This document shows, one piece after another, positions 8,770 to 17,642 of a DNA stretch of 38,980 nt. Location of the stretch: positions 1 to 38,980 of the forward strand of contig JALQUU010000025.1 in NCBI GenBank assembly GCA_023260655.1, given 5' to 3'. The position numbers and the translations under genes were made by a program. How positions within the stretch are numbered: position 1 is the first letter of the stretch; each line of letters starts with the position of its first letter. Under the pieces are notes generated by a model. The model had not been told where the DNA came from and did not search any database. It saw nothing but the letters and a program-made list of their open reading frames with translations. The stretch comes from Paracoccaceae bacterium. Its GTDB lineage: Bacteria; Pseudomonadota; Alphaproteobacteria; Rhodobacterales; Rhodobacteraceae.

Positions 8770-9015
8770 GATCGCGGAAACCTCGCAGCTTTCCCGAACT
8801 TTCCGCCACATCGGCACGTTCAGGGACATCTGGCATTGGGCGATAAAGCTTTTGCCATCCACAGTGAGGCAGATGGACTCGCCAAGTTCGACGCGATTTC
8901 GCTGTTTGTCTGTGCAGTAACAATCCGGCGCTTTGGGCGCAGCATGGGGCGGCTTTTGCGGCGCATCTTCCGCAAAGGCGGGCAGGGGCAGAAGGCAGAG
9001 GACCAAATACCGCAT
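8734..9015 (-). CDS. Small secreted cysteine-containing protein (unknown function)
   Basis: A 93-residue product with a clear signal peptide ([19 protein letters not shown]). A Pro-rich linker follows, then a compact domain with [30 protein letters not shown] and a late SCEVS. The five mature-part cysteines suggest disulfides in the periplasm. It resembles a conserved Roseobacter hypothetical protein with no known role. It is transcribed divergently from prfA; TATTCT/TATGGT-like -10 material lies upstream. The 3' end overlaps the DUF1499 gene by 36 bases, so the C-terminal ~12 residues are constrained by both genes. Confidence 0.75.
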   Translation of the reverse strand: MRYLVLCLLPLPAFAEDAPQKPPHAAPKAPDCYCTDKQRNRVELGESICLTVDGKSFIAQCQMSLNVPMWRKVRESCEVSAISKPSDPARHPG

Positions 9016-9077
9016 TAGGCGAGAATACCATAAGCTTGCCCCTTGACCAATCCTCTGCCTTCGGGAATGCCAAGGCC

Positions 9078-10127
9078 ATGATACCGGAAGACAGATTACG
9101 CCAGATCGAACAACGCTATGAATTCCTTGAAGCCAAGATGGCGGCAGGGGGCGGTGATGTTGTGGCGCTCGGGCGGGAATATACCGAGCTTGGCCCCGTG
9201 ATCCGACAGATTACGGCGTGGCGGGCTTTGCGTGACCAGATGCAGGAAGCGCAATCGCTTCTGGCCGATCCCGAATTCCGCGACTTGGCGGAAGTGGAAC
9301 TGGGCGAGTTGAAAAGCAAACTCCCCGATGCCGAACAGGCGTTGCGCGTTGCGCTCTTGCCGAAAGATGCGCGGGATGCGCGGCCTGCCATCCTCGAAAT
9401 TCGCCCCGGTACAGGAGGCGAGGAAGCCGCGCTTTTTGCAGGTGATCTGCTGCGGATGTATCAGCGCTTTGCGGAAAAGAGCGGCTGGTCTTTCCAACTT
9501 TTGGAGCTTCAGAACACCGATCTGGGCGGCATCAAGGAAGCCGTTGCGCGGATCGCGGGTGAGGGCGTATTCGCGCGGCTCAAGTTCGAATCCGGTGTGC
9601 ACCGCGTGCAGCGGGTTCCGGTGACTGAAGCCGGTGGGCGTATCCATACCTCGGCGGCCACCGTGGCGGTTCTGCCCGAGGCCGAAGAGGTGGACGTGCA
9701 TATCCCGGCGGAAGACATCCGTATCGACACGATGCGGTCTTCGGGCGCGGGCGGCCAACACGTCAACACCACGGATTCGGCGGTGCGCATCACGCACTTG
9801 CCCACGGGCATCATCGTGACCTCTTCGGAAAAGAGCCAGCACCAGAACCGCGCCAATGCCATGGCGGTTTTGCGCGCGCGGCTTTTCGAACTGGAAGAGG
9901 CGCGCGCTGCCTCGGAACGTGCGGCGGACAGGCGGGCGCAGGTCGGTTCGGGTGACCGTTCGGAACGCATCCGCACTTATAACTTCCCGCAAGGTCGCCT
10001 CACCGATCACCGCATCAACCTTACGGTCTATAACCTTGACCGGATTGTCGAGGGCGAGCTTGCCGAAATCGTCGATGCTTTGGTTGCCGATCATCAAGCG
10101 GCCCTTCTGGCGGAGATGGGCGCGTGA
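9078..10127 (+). CDS. prfA: Peptide chain release factor 1
   Basis: Terminates translation at UAA and UAG. At 349 residues it is full length. The codon-recognition tripeptide region reads [19 protein letters not shown] at 181-183, versus PAT in E. coli (a common alphaproteobacterial variant). The catalytic GGQ loop [10 protein letters not shown] is at 225-227. The start ATG at 9078 gives [21 protein letters not shown]; an upstream TTG in frame is ignored. It overlaps prmC by GTGA, and prmC methylates the GGQ glutamine, so the pair is functionally coupled. Because RF1 is intact, TAG is expected to be a stop codon in this organism (relevant to the amber-interrupted gene at 34.2-35.0 kb). Confidence 0.97.
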   Translation: MIPEDRLRQIEQRYEFLEAKMAAGGGDVVALGREYTELGPVIRQITAWRALRDQMQEAQSLLADPEFRDLAEVELGELKSKLPDAEQALRVALLPKDARDARPAILEIRPGTGGEEAALFAGDLLRMYQRFAEKSGWSFQLLELQNTDLGGIKEAVARIAGEGVFARLKFESGVHRVQRVPVTEAGGRIHTSAATVAVLPEAEEVDVHIPAEDIRIDTMRSSGAGGQHVNTTDSAVRITHLPTGIIVTSSEKSQHQNRANAMAVLRARLFELEEARAASERAADRRAQVGSGDRSERIRTYNFPQGRLTDHRINLTVYNLDRIVEGELAEIVDALVADHQAALLAEMGA

Positions 10128-10945
10128 CTGTTGCTGAGGCGCTGCGGGAGGCCTTGAAACGCGCTGAGGGCGTAGAAGATGCGGCGCGCGATGTCCGGCA
10201 GTTGCTGGCGTTTCATCTGGGCATCTCGCAGGAACGGTTACTGCTTTCTGGGCCTGAAACCTTACCAAACCCTGAAACTTGGGAGCGGCTAATGGAGCGG
10301 CTGCTTCAAGGCGAGCCGGTCACCCGGATCATTGGCAAGCGGCAGTTCTGGGGGCGGGAGTTCGTGATTTCCCCGGCGGTGCTCGATCCGCGCCCCGATA
10401 CGGAAACCCTGATTGATGCTGCCTTGCGCAACCCTGCGCCCGAACGGCTGATCGACCTCGGCACCGGATCGGGGTGCATCGCGATTACGCTTCTCGCCGA
10501 ATGGCCGGGTGCAACGGGCATTGCCACGGATATTTCCCGCGAGGCCTTGCAGATTGCGCGCGTAAACGCCGAAGCCCAAGCCGTGGCCGATCGGCTTACG
10601 CTTCTCGCATCGGATTGGTGGGCTGGCGTCGAGGGGCAATTCGATCTGATTGTCTCGAACCCGCCCTATATTTCTGAAGCAGAAATGTCAGGTTTAAGCG
10701 CCTCGGTGCGTGACTTCGATCCCGCTGGGGCCCTCACGCCCGGGGGTGACGGATTGGCAGCCTATCGCGAGATTTGCGAAGGATTCGAAGCACATCTAGC
10801 CCTGGGCGGGCGTGTCTTCTTCGAGATTGGCTGGCAACAGGGCGCTGACGTTCTGGCTCTACTGGAAAGCCACGGATTGATCGAAACCGCGATCCTGGCT
10901 GATCTCGAAGGGCGGGATCGGGTCGTGACCGGGAAAAAACTCTGA
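10124..10945 (+). CDS. prmC: Release-factor glutamine N5-methyltransferase
   Basis: An AdoMet-dependent methylase that modifies the GGQ glutamine of RF1 and RF2. The SAM-binding motif [10 protein letters not shown] lies at 111-120 and the substrate-glutamine motif NPPY at 179-182. The N-terminal helical domain ends in the family stretch [17 protein letters not shown]. At 273 residues it is normal length. The start GTG 10124 overlaps the prfA TGA (GTGA), implying translational coupling. No terminator is obvious in the 193-base gap after it. Confidence 0.96.
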   Translation: MTVAEALREALKRAEGVEDAARDVRQLLAFHLGISQERLLLSGPETLPNPETWERLMERLLQGEPVTRIIGKRQFWGREFVISPAVLDPRPDTETLIDAALRNPAPERLIDLGTGSGCIAITLLAEWPGATGIATDISREALQIARVNAEAQAVADRLTLLASDWWAGVEGQFDLIVSNPPYISEAEMSGLSASVRDFDPAGALTPGGDGLAAYREICEGFEAHLALGGRVFFEIGWQQGADVLALLESHGLIETAILADLEGRDRVVTGKKL

Positions 10946-11138
10946 AACCCGCGCAATTGCAGCATTTCTGCTTGTATCGCCCCGCTATGCGTGCTTAATC
11001 GCTCTCAGTCGTAGCGGAGAAACGTTTTGCGTTCCCGCCGATGAAAAGCCAAAAATCGCGGACTCGGGCAGGCTTTGGTGCGGATAGCACAGGTTCCGGG
11101 TCAAAGCTTCTAGCATTCTGGCCGGAAAAAAAGGTCAC

Positions 11139-11783
11139 ATGAGATCTTCTAAGTCACGCTCGCGGAACAAAGCGAACCGCAACAATTCGAACCAGGGCCG
11201 CAATCTTGGAAACGTCATTAATCGGGTCTTCGACAGTTCGGGGCCGGAGGGTAAGGTTCGTGGAACCCCCCAGCAGATTATTGATAAATATAACCAGCTT
11301 GCGCGGGATGCGACGCTCGGGAACGACCGCGTGGCGGCCGAGAATTTCCAGCAGCATGCCGAACATTATCTGCGGCTTCTGGCCGAAGCACATCGCGAAA
11401 TGGATCGCCATCGCGAGGAACAGGAGCGCCTGAACCGTGAGCGCCAGTCCGAGCGTGAACGTGAACGCGCGGCCCGTCAGGATCGGGATGGCAATGGCCA
11501 TCCGCAGGGCGAACGTCGTGACCGGGATCGGGATCGCAACCGTGATAACGATGCGGCCCAAAACACTATGGATCTGGCCGATGCTCCCCAGCCGGAAGTG
11601 ATCGATCCGCGCGAGGAACAGGAAGAAAGCGCACTGGTGGAAACACCGGAAAACCGCCCGTCCGAGGCACCGGCAGAGGCGGCTCAGGATAAGCCGAAAC
11701 CCTCTCGTCCGCGCCGCCCGCCGAAACCGAAAGCGGAGAAAACACCGGCATCTGACGCCACGCCATCAGACGCCGCTGAGTAA
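11139..11783 (+). CDS. DUF4167 domain protein
   Basis: A 214-residue highly charged protein of alphaproteobacterial type. The N-terminal ~75 residues form the DUF4167 region (NKANRNNSNQGRNLGNVINRVFDSSGPEGKVRGTPQQIIDKY...QHAEHYLRLL, split here for length). After that comes a long Arg/Glu/Asp-rich low-complexity stretch (about 80-130) that should be helical or disordered. The tail is acidic then Pro/Lys-rich (KPSRPRRPPKPK), which suggests nucleic-acid binding. The function is unknown. The ATG follows AAAAAAAGG. A monocistronic unit is likely, with a 193-base upstream gap and a strong terminator after it. Confidence 0.85.
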   Translation: MRSSKSRSRNKANRNNSNQGRNLGNVINRVFDSSGPEGKVRGTPQQIIDKYNQLARDATLGNDRVAAENFQQHAEHYLRLLAEAHREMDRHREEQERLNRERQSERERERAARQDRDGNGHPQGERRDRDRDRNRDNDAAQNTMDLADAPQPEVIDPREEQEESALVETPENRPSEAPAEAAQDKPKPSRPRRPPKPKAEKTPASDATPSDAAE

Positions 11784-11804
11784 GACGATTAAAAATTCGC
11801 ACAC

Positions 11805-11831
11805 CCCCGGAGCCCCGCGCCCGGGGTTTTT
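11805..11831 (+). terminator. Rho-independent terminator after the DUF4167 gene
   Basis: CCCCGG (11805-11810) pairs with CCGGGG (11821-11826) around a 10-base loop, followed immediately by TTTTT. It lies 22 bases past the stop codon and before the rhodanese gene. Confidence 0.8.
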
Positions 11832-11887
11832 GCATTGCAATCCCCGTGCATCCGCCGCAGGCTATTCATCCGAGCAAGGAGGCGATC

Positions 11888-12280
11888 ATGGCATTGGGAT
11901 ACAAGGATCTTTTGGCACGGGCAGACGCAAAGGTGGCGTCCGTCGAACCGGAGCAGGCGGCTACCACCCACAGTGATGAGGCCTATGTTTTCGTGGATAT
12001 CCGCGATCCTCGCGAGTTGGAGCGCGAGGGCATGGTGCCTAACGCGAAACACGCGCCGCGCGGGATGCTGGAGTTCTGGATCGACCCCGAAAGCCCCTAT
12101 CACAAGCCGTGGCTTGCCAAAGAGAAGACCTTCGTCTTCTACTGCGCGTCCGGCTGGCGTTCGCTTCTCGCCGCGGAAATCGCACAGGAAATGGGCCTCA
12201 AAGCGATGAGCCTGCGGGGAGGGTTCTCAGGTTGGAAAGCCGCGGGCCACGCTGTGCAGGAGCGCAAACCCAATCACTGA
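11888..12280 (+). CDS. Single-domain rhodanese (sulfurtransferase)
   Basis: A 130-residue protein with one rhodanese domain. [26 protein letters not shown] is the CH2A-like segment, and YCASGWRS is the active-site loop with catalytic Cys86. The closing [13 protein letters not shown] is typical. Sulfur acceptor and physiological role cannot be read from sequence. Start ATG 11888 is preceded by AAGGAGG at good spacing, so the start is firm. The last 7 bases overlap the end of rsmA on the other strand. Confidence 0.92.
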   Translation: MALGYKDLLARADAKVASVEPEQAATTHSDEAYVFVDIRDPRELEREGMVPNAKHAPRGMLEFWIDPESPYHKPWLAKEKTFVFYCASGWRSLLAAEIAQEMGLKAMSLRGGFSGWKAAGHAVQERKPNH

Positions 12281-13113
12281 GCGACGATCCTTGCGAGGGC
12301 ACAGAACCGCTCCAGATCGACGGTCTCGGCGCGATCCGTAGGCTTGATATCCGCCGCGATCAGCTTGTCTTCAAGATCCGGCGTCAGCCCTTTCAAAGCT
12401 GCGCGCAGCATCTTCCGGCGCTGGTTGAAAGCCATCGCAACGACCCGTTCCAGCACCTTGGCATCCGCCGGAAAACGCGGTGTTTCCAAGGCCTTGAGAT
12501 GCACAACTGCACTATGGACCTTGGGCGGCGGCGAGAAGGCTTCGGGTGGCAAAGTCAGGACAATGCGGGCGTCAGTACGCCACTGGGCCAGAAGCGCCAA
12601 ACGTCCGTAGGCCTTGTCGCCTGCCTTCGCCACGATGCGTTCGGCGACTTCTTTCTGGAACATCAGCGTCAGGCTCTCCCAGGCTGGCGGCCATTCCCGA
12701 GGCGTTAACCACCGCACCAGGAGCTCTGTGCCCACGTTATAGGGCAGGTTCGCCACGATCTTGATCGGCGGCACGAGATGCGCCAGAGGGTCAACCTCCA
12801 GAGCATCGGCGTTGAGCACCGAAAGCCGCCCCGGATAGGCTTCAGAAATCTCTTCCAAAGCTGGCAAGCACCGAGAATCCTTTTCAATTGCAAGGACTTG
12901 GCGCGCCCCTTCGGCCAACAATCCGCGCGTCAAACCGCCCGGTCCTGGCCCGACTTCCAGCACATCCGTCCCCGTCAGATCACCTGCTGCACGCGCGATG
13001 CGGGCGGTCAGATTGAGGTCGAGCAAGAAGTTCTGCCCAAGAGCTTTCTTGGCCGCGATGCCATGGCGGGCGATCACGTCTTTGAGGGGCGGGAGGGAAT
13101 CGATACGGCTCAT
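12274..13113 (-). CDS. rsmA: 16S rRNA dimethyladenosine transferase (KsgA)
   Basis: Dimethylates A1518 and A1519 in helix 45 of 16S rRNA during 30S maturation. It has [11 protein letters not shown] at 22-32, the SAM motif [12 protein letters not shown] at 51-62 and the catalytic NLPYNV. The C-terminal domain [14 protein letters not shown] and [13 protein letters not shown] are also characteristic. Length 279 residues. It closes the lptD-surA-pdxA-rsmA order that is conserved in many proteobacteria. Here it is separated from pdxA by 200 bases carrying a structured repeat region, so it may have its own promoter. Confidence 0.97.
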   Translation of the reverse strand: MSRIDSLPPLKDVIARHGIAAKKALGQNFLLDLNLTARIARAAGDLTGTDVLEVGPGPGGLTRGLLAEGARQVLAIEKDSRCLPALEEISEAYPGRLSVLNADALEVDPLAHLVPPIKIVANLPYNVGTELLVRWLTPREWPPAWESLTLMFQKEVAERIVAKAGDKAYGRLALLAQWRTDARIVLTLPPEAFSPPPKVHSAVVHLKALETPRFPADAKVLERVVAMAFNQRRKMLRAALKGLTPDLEDKLIAADIKPTDRAETVDLERFCALARIVAQ

Positions 13114-13154
13114 GGCTCTTGATGGCAGGGGAACGGGGCAAGGAGCAAGCGCTC

Positions 13155-13242
13155 GTTAACAGAAGGCAGAAATGGCGTTTCCGAAGCGTATGGATTGCGT
13201 ATGGCAAGCGTATGGCTTGCGTACTGACGCTTCGCTGTTAAC
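13155..13242. repeat. Nested inverted repeat with an 11-base tandem motif
   Basis: Outer arms GTTAACAG (13155-13162) and CTGTTAAC (13235-13242) are perfect complements. Inner arms CGAAGCGT (13182-13189) and ACGCTTCG (13227-13234) are also perfect, and GCAAGC / GCTTGC (13204-13209 / 13215-13220) form the tip. Between them GCGTATGG recurs three times at 11-base spacing (about 13186, 13197, 13208), with a partial fourth. It lies in the pdxA-rsmA gap, just upstream of rsmA. It could be an operator array or an RNA structure; I recognise no known family. Confidence 0.6.
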
Positions 13243-13260
13243 CCGCGCCCATATTTCGCT

Positions 13261-13307
13261 TTTAAAAATATCCTGGGGGGAGCCGAAGGCGGGGGGCAGA
13301 GCCCCCC
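13261..13307 (-). repeat. Gene-end repeat, copy 1 (GC hairpin + CCCCCAGGATATTTT)
   Basis: Read on the minus strand just after the pdxA stop: a GGGGGGC-TCT-GCCCCCC hairpin (13291-13307), a spacer CGCCTTCGGCT, then CCCCCAGGATATTTTT and AAAGCGA. The same order occurs after holC (21943-21995). The hairpin plus T-rich tail could act as a terminator. Confidence 0.75.
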
Positions 13308-13313
13308 TCTGCC

Positions 13314-14294
13314 TCACCCGTTGCCCCCACGCGCGGCGGCCATTTGGGCGGCCATCCGGAGCGCGTTCAGTGTCGAGGTTTCATCGGCGATACCTTTGCC
13401 CGCGATATCGAAGGCCGTGCCATGGTCGGGCGAGGTGCGGATGAACGGAAGCCCCAGCGTCACGTTCACGCCGCCTGCGAAGTCGATGGTCTTGATCGGG
13501 ATCAGCGCCTGATCGTGATACATGCAGATCGCGGTGTCGTAGCGGGCGCGGGCGGCGGCGTGGAACATCGTGTCGGCGGGCAGGGGGCCGAACACATCAA
13601 AGCCCCGCGCGCGGTAATCCGCGACGAGCGGCGCGATGAAATCGAGCTCTTCGCGCCCCATCGCGCCGCCTTCGCCCGCGTGTGGGTTTAGGCCGGCGAT
13701 TGCGATTCGCGGTGCGTCGAGGCCGAAATCGCGCTGGAGGGCGGCGTGGGTGATGTCGATGGTGGCGCGCAGCAACTCGGGCGTCAGGGCTTTGGGCACG
13801 TCAGCAAGGGCGATATGGATCGTGGCTGGCACGGCGCGCAACTCGTCACAGGCGAGCATCATTACCACGTCCGTCTGGCCCGCGAGATGCGCGAGGTATT
13901 CGGTATGGCCGGGGAAGGCTAAGCCTGCGCCGTCTTTCAGCGCCTTCTTGTGAATGGGAAGCGTGCAGACTGCGCTGGCCGCACCGGAAGTCGTGAGTTC
14001 GACCGCGCGGGCGATCACATCAATCACCCCTTGCGCATGGGCGGTTTGCGCAACACCCGGAACGCGGGGGCCGTCGAAGTGGTGGGGCAGAACGGGAAGG
14101 CCTTGGGCCAGCGCCGCTCCGGCCTCGGTGGGGTCATTGATCACAACGAAGGGCGTGCCTTCGGGCAGGTGCAGCGGATCACCGATCAGGAAAAACGCAG
14201 GTGCCTCTGCGCGGCGTGCCCAGAGTTTGGCCGCGATTTCCAGCCCGACGCCTGCCGGTTCGCCACAGGTCAGGGCAATCGGTGCGAGGGTCAT
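13314..14294 (-). CDS. pdxA: 4-hydroxythreonine-4-phosphate dehydrogenase
   Basis: NAD-dependent step of the DXP-dependent pyridoxal phosphate pathway. The 326 residues begin LAPIALTCGEPAGVGLEIAAKLW. They contain the three metal-binding His motifs: FPGHTEYLA, MFHAAARARYDTAICMYHDQAL and SPDHGTAFDIAGKG. Full length with no anomalies. The ATG overlaps the surA TGA by 4 bases (ATGA). The order lptD-surA-pdxA-rsmA is the classic proteobacterial arrangement that links outer-membrane assembly genes with a PLP gene. Confidence 0.96.
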   Translation of the reverse strand: MTLAPIALTCGEPAGVGLEIAAKLWARRAEAPAFFLIGDPLHLPEGTPFVVINDPTEAGAALAQGLPVLPHHFDGPRVPGVAQTAHAQGVIDVIARAVELTTSGAASAVCTLPIHKKALKDGAGLAFPGHTEYLAHLAGQTDVVMMLACDELRAVPATIHIALADVPKALTPELLRATIDITHAALQRDFGLDAPRIAIAGLNPHAGEGGAMGREELDFIAPLVADYRARGFDVFGPLPADTMFHAAARARYDTAICMYHDQALIPIKTIDFAGGVNVTLGLPFIRTSPDHGTAFDIAGKGIADETSTLNALRMAAQMAAARGGNG

Positions 14295-15505
14295 TTTTCG
14301 ATGATGCGGGCGTCGGCCTTCAGCTCTTCGAGATAGCCGTTGGCGTAGCGCTCAAGGCGGCTGTTCTGGAGCTGCGCCATGACATCTTCGCGCACCACGT
14401 CGGCCGCGATGGCAGGAGTGCGGGTGCAGAGCATGACCATCATCAGCGCATCGTAACGGGTGAGCGCCGTGGAAACCTCATGGCGGTCGAGTTTGGCCAG
14501 TTCGAGCGCGATATCGGCGGGAATTTCGGCGGGCTTTTTCGAGACCCGCTCCAGAAGTTCGGCAGGTTTGCCTTTGGCTACGCCATAAAGATCGTCGCAG
14601 GTGTCGATATCGGCTTTGATCTTGGCGGCTTCGGCCTGAGCGGCACCGGAGTGCGCGCCCGGGATCAGGTAGGTGGCGTATTCGATGGCAGCATAGTCCG
14701 GATCGCTGCTGCCCGATTCCTCGATGGCGCGGAGCTGGAACACGGCCACGGCATTCGGCAGCGGAACCGGATCGGTCACTTGCCCGGGTGCGAGTGCCAG
14801 AATCGCGGGGCGGAGCGCGGGGGGCAGGTTCGAGATCGGCATCCAGTTGATCTTGCCGCCAGTGCCACTGGTGGGCGCGGCGGAATATTGGCGTGCAGCG
14901 CGGGCGAAGGCTTCGAGCGAGGTGATCTGCGACAGCTCAGTGGCTTGTTCCTGAACGGCAGCCGCATTTTCAGGTGTGGCCGGAATGATGATTTCGGACA
15001 AGAGCACGCGCACGGCCGAGCCGCTGCCTGCGGCTTGGATCGCGCGATCCACGTCACGTTCCGAGACTTGCACCTTGCGCGCAAAACGGGCCTGCACGAC
15101 GCTGCGCCATGCGATGCCTGTTTGCACGAAAGACACAAAGCTCTCTTTCGAGACCCCGCCGCTGCTGATGGCTTGCAGAAAGTCCTCGGTGTCGAGGTTC
15201 ACGCGGCCGGCGAATTCGGCCATGCCGGCTTCGATCTCGTCTTGCTTGGGCATAAGGCCGAGGGTTTGGGCCGCTTCGAGCTTGAGGCGCTCTTCCACGA
15301 GTTGCTTGCGCGCGCGTTCGACCGGGTCATCCGGGGCGCGGAGAAAGGCGAGGAGTTTTGCGCGCTGGTCGATCTCGTAATTGGTCACAACCTTATCGTT
15401 GACGATATAGGCGGGCGAGAAGAGCCCCTGTGCCGATGTCAGGCCGGGTGAGAGCACCAGCGAGGAAGCCAGAGCGAAGAAAAAGGTCCGCAATGTGGGG
15501 CGCAT
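14291..15505 (-). CDS. surA: Periplasmic peptidyl-prolyl isomerase/chaperone SurA-like
   Basis: Escorts unfolded outer-membrane proteins, including LptD, across the periplasm. The 404 residues start with a signal peptide (MRPTLRTFFFALASSLVLSPGLTSAQG). A SurA N-terminal domain follows (VNDKVVTNYEIDQRAKLLAFL...LVEERLKLEAA), then a parvulin-like region (SEIIIPAT...SAAPTSGTGGKINWMPISNLPPALRPAILALAPGQVTDPV, here in pieces). Only one clear parvulin module is seen, as is usual in alphaproteobacteria. I start at the second Met because it begins the signal peptide; the 20 codons before it look non-coding. The gap to lptD is 13 bases. Confidence 0.92.
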   Translation of the reverse strand: MRPTLRTFFFALASSLVLSPGLTSAQGLFSPAYIVNDKVVTNYEIDQRAKLLAFLRAPDDPVERARKQLVEERLKLEAAQTLGLMPKQDEIEAGMAEFAGRVNLDTEDFLQAISSGGVSKESFVSFVQTGIAWRSVVQARFARKVQVSERDVDRAIQAAGSGSAVRVLLSEIIIPATPENAAAVQEQATELSQITSLEAFARAARQYSAAPTSGTGGKINWMPISNLPPALRPAILALAPGQVTDPVPLPNAVAVFQLRAIEESGSSDPDYAAIEYATYLIPGAHSGAAQAEAAKIKADIDTCDDLYGVAKGKPAELLERVSKKPAEIPADIALELAKLDRHEVSTALTRYDALMMVMLCTRTPAIAADVVREDVMAQLQNSRLERYANGYLEELKADARIIEK

Positions 15506-15518
15506 GGGTCGTCTCCCG

Positions 15519-17642
15519 TCAGTTGTGGCAGGTTTTGGTATAACTGGTATCGCGTGTCTTTGCACTGAACCCGCCTAGAGACACGGTAAAGCCGAAATCG
15601 GTCGAGGGTGCAACGATCGTTGATGAGGTGAAGCGGCGTGAAGCGGTGAGATTGACCTCGACGCACTCGTTTTTGAACTGGAGGCCGAGGCCGGCTTCGG
15701 CGGTCTGGTCGGAGGCGACATCGTAGCGCCAGTTGGTTTTAGCGCGCCAATGTCTGCCCATGCGCCAGTGGCCGTCGAGGGTCCATTCGGAAATGTCGGC
15801 TGCGCGGGCTTCGGTGGCGTCTTGGCCGAGCCAGACATAGGAGGCGTAGAGGCCGTAGCGGGGGCGGTCGAACGCGGTGCGGGCTTCGGCTTTGGAGCCA
15901 CCTGTGCGGCCTGCGTCGATCAATGTGCGGAGGGTGAAGTCGAGGCCCTTGGCGTGGCGGAACTGGGCGGCGAGGAGCACGTCCGAGGAGAGGCCTGCGA
16001 GACCGGATGAGCGGGAAAAATCGGGGTGTGCCACATCGTGGAACACTTGGCCGAGGCTTAAGGACGAGCGCCAGCCATCGCTGCCCTGACGGGTCCAGTT
16101 GAGGCCATAGGCGAGGCTTTGGCCACGGTCGCGGCGGTCGGCGGCGGGGAAGCGGGAGAGCGACAGGAGGTTGCCCTCGTCGAACTCGACGCGGGTGCTT
16201 TCCTCGTTCGGGTGGCGCGATACCGAGCCGCCGACCCAGCCCAGCATCACCGCAGGTTCGATGATATGGGTGGCTTGGGCAGTCTGGCGCATCCACGGCC
16301 AGCGGAGCGTGAGGCTGCCATAGGGCGTGGCCTCGGCTTCGTGGTTGGGGGAGGTGGTATCTTGGTTGACCCAGAAGCTGTCTACGGAGACGCCAAGTGT
16401 GGTTTGGGCCTGTAGGCCGGGGCCGAAGGTCCAGCCGCGGAGCCATTCGGCGCCAGCGTTCATGCGGGACAGGTCGCGGCCCGTGATGTCGGTGTTGGAA
16501 TAGCGGTAATGGGAATGCGCCTCGGCAGTGACACGGATTTCGCCACCGATCCCGGCGGGGAAGAGGCGCTGTTCGTGGATGCCGTCACCGACGATGGAGG
16601 GGATGGTGGAGTTGAGTTCGGTGTCGCGGAGCGTCTGGTAGCCGATGATGGAGGCGCGGGAATAGCTGTTGCGCTTCACGCGGGTGAAGGCCAGTTCGCT
16701 GTCGAGGCGGTCTTTGTCGGTATAGCTGTATTCGACGGCATAGGCTTTGTCGGACACGGCTTCGATATCGAAGGTGAGTTTCCAGTCATTCGCGAGATCG
16801 AAGCGGCCGTTGCCTTCGAACCAGATGCGGCCAGCACCGTGGCGGAGATCGTCGTCGCTTAAAGCGCCGTTGAAGAGAATGTCGCCTGCGGTGAAAGCCT
16901 GACGGTAGCGCCATTCGAGGGTGCGCGTATGCGGCGAGAGATAAGGCGTGAGCGTCAGATCCTTGTGATCACCGATGCGCAGGAAATAGGGCACCTTGAG
17001 CCCGAGCCCGAGATCGGAGTTCTGCCGCAGTTGCGGGATCAGGAAGCCGGAAGCGCGCGCCAGCGTCGGATCGGGCAGGCGGAGGCGCGGGAGCCAGAAC
17101 ACGGGCACGTCGAGGATTTGGAGCGTGGCGCTGTCGAAATAAAGCTGCTGTTCGGCTTGATCGTGGATCACGCGCTTGGCGCGGATTTGCCAGAGCGGCG
17201 GGGTATCCGCGCCGCAGACACGGCAGGAGGTGGCTGCGACCTGATAAAGCTGGGTGTAGCGCCCGCCGATACGGTCGATGCTTTGGGCCGCGAGTTGCGT
17301 TTGCCGATCGAAGATCATACGCGCGCCGATGAGGAGCCCATCCCGCAAATCGGCGCTGAGTTCGCCTGCATCGGCCAGAACGATAACATCCTCGCCCTCG
17401 GTCAGCGTGATCGGGCCTTCGAGCGTGAGCGTGTCTTTCTCGCGATCATAGATGACGCGCGCGGCCTTGAGGCGGCGTTCGCCTTGCAGGGCTTCGACAT
17501 TGCCTGTGGCGACAAGGCGCGTTTTGCCTTCGATCTTGAGGGCATCAGAGATGAGGATAGCGGGCGCCTCCGCGCCAGTTTGTGAAACGGCACCGAAGGG
17601 CAAAAGCGAAACAAGGGCAGTGGCAAGAAGGAGGCGGTGCAT
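15519..17642 (-). CDS. lptD: LPS-assembly protein LptD
   Basis: Outer-membrane beta-barrel that, with LptE, inserts lipopolysaccharide into the outer leaflet. The 707 residues have a signal peptide (MHRLLLATALVSLLPFGAVSQTGA). An OstA/LptA-like jellyroll follows (LVATGNVEALQGERRLKAARVIYDREKDTLTLEGPITL, split), then VAATSCRVCGADTPPLWQI with the cysteine pair, and a long C-terminal barrel ending near a late NECVEV Cys. The Cys residues are candidates for the LptD disulfides. The start ATG 17642 overlaps the lptG stop by one base (TAATG). The open frame continues upstream only as antisense-like Arg/His-rich sequence. Confidence 0.95.
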   Translation of the reverse strand: MHRLLLATALVSLLPFGAVSQTGAEAPAILISDALKIEGKTRLVATGNVEALQGERRLKAARVIYDREKDTLTLEGPITLTEGEDVIVLADAGELSADLRDGLLIGARMIFDRQTQLAAQSIDRIGGRYTQLYQVAATSCRVCGADTPPLWQIRAKRVIHDQAEQQLYFDSATLQILDVPVFWLPRLRLPDPTLARASGFLIPQLRQNSDLGLGLKVPYFLRIGDHKDLTLTPYLSPHTRTLEWRYRQAFTAGDILFNGALSDDDLRHGAGRIWFEGNGRFDLANDWKLTFDIEAVSDKAYAVEYSYTDKDRLDSELAFTRVKRNSYSRASIIGYQTLRDTELNSTIPSIVGDGIHEQRLFPAGIGGEIRVTAEAHSHYRYSNTDITGRDLSRMNAGAEWLRGWTFGPGLQAQTTLGVSVDSFWVNQDTTSPNHEAEATPYGSLTLRWPWMRQTAQATHIIEPAVMLGWVGGSVSRHPNEESTRVEFDEGNLLSLSRFPAADRRDRGQSLAYGLNWTRQGSDGWRSSLSLGQVFHDVAHPDFSRSSGLAGLSSDVLLAAQFRHAKGLDFTLRTLIDAGRTGGSKAEARTAFDRPRYGLYASYVWLGQDATEARAADISEWTLDGHWRMGRHWRAKTNWRYDVASDQTAEAGLGLQFKNECVEVNLTASRRFTSSTIVAPSTDFGFTVSLGGFSAKTRDTSYTKTCHN

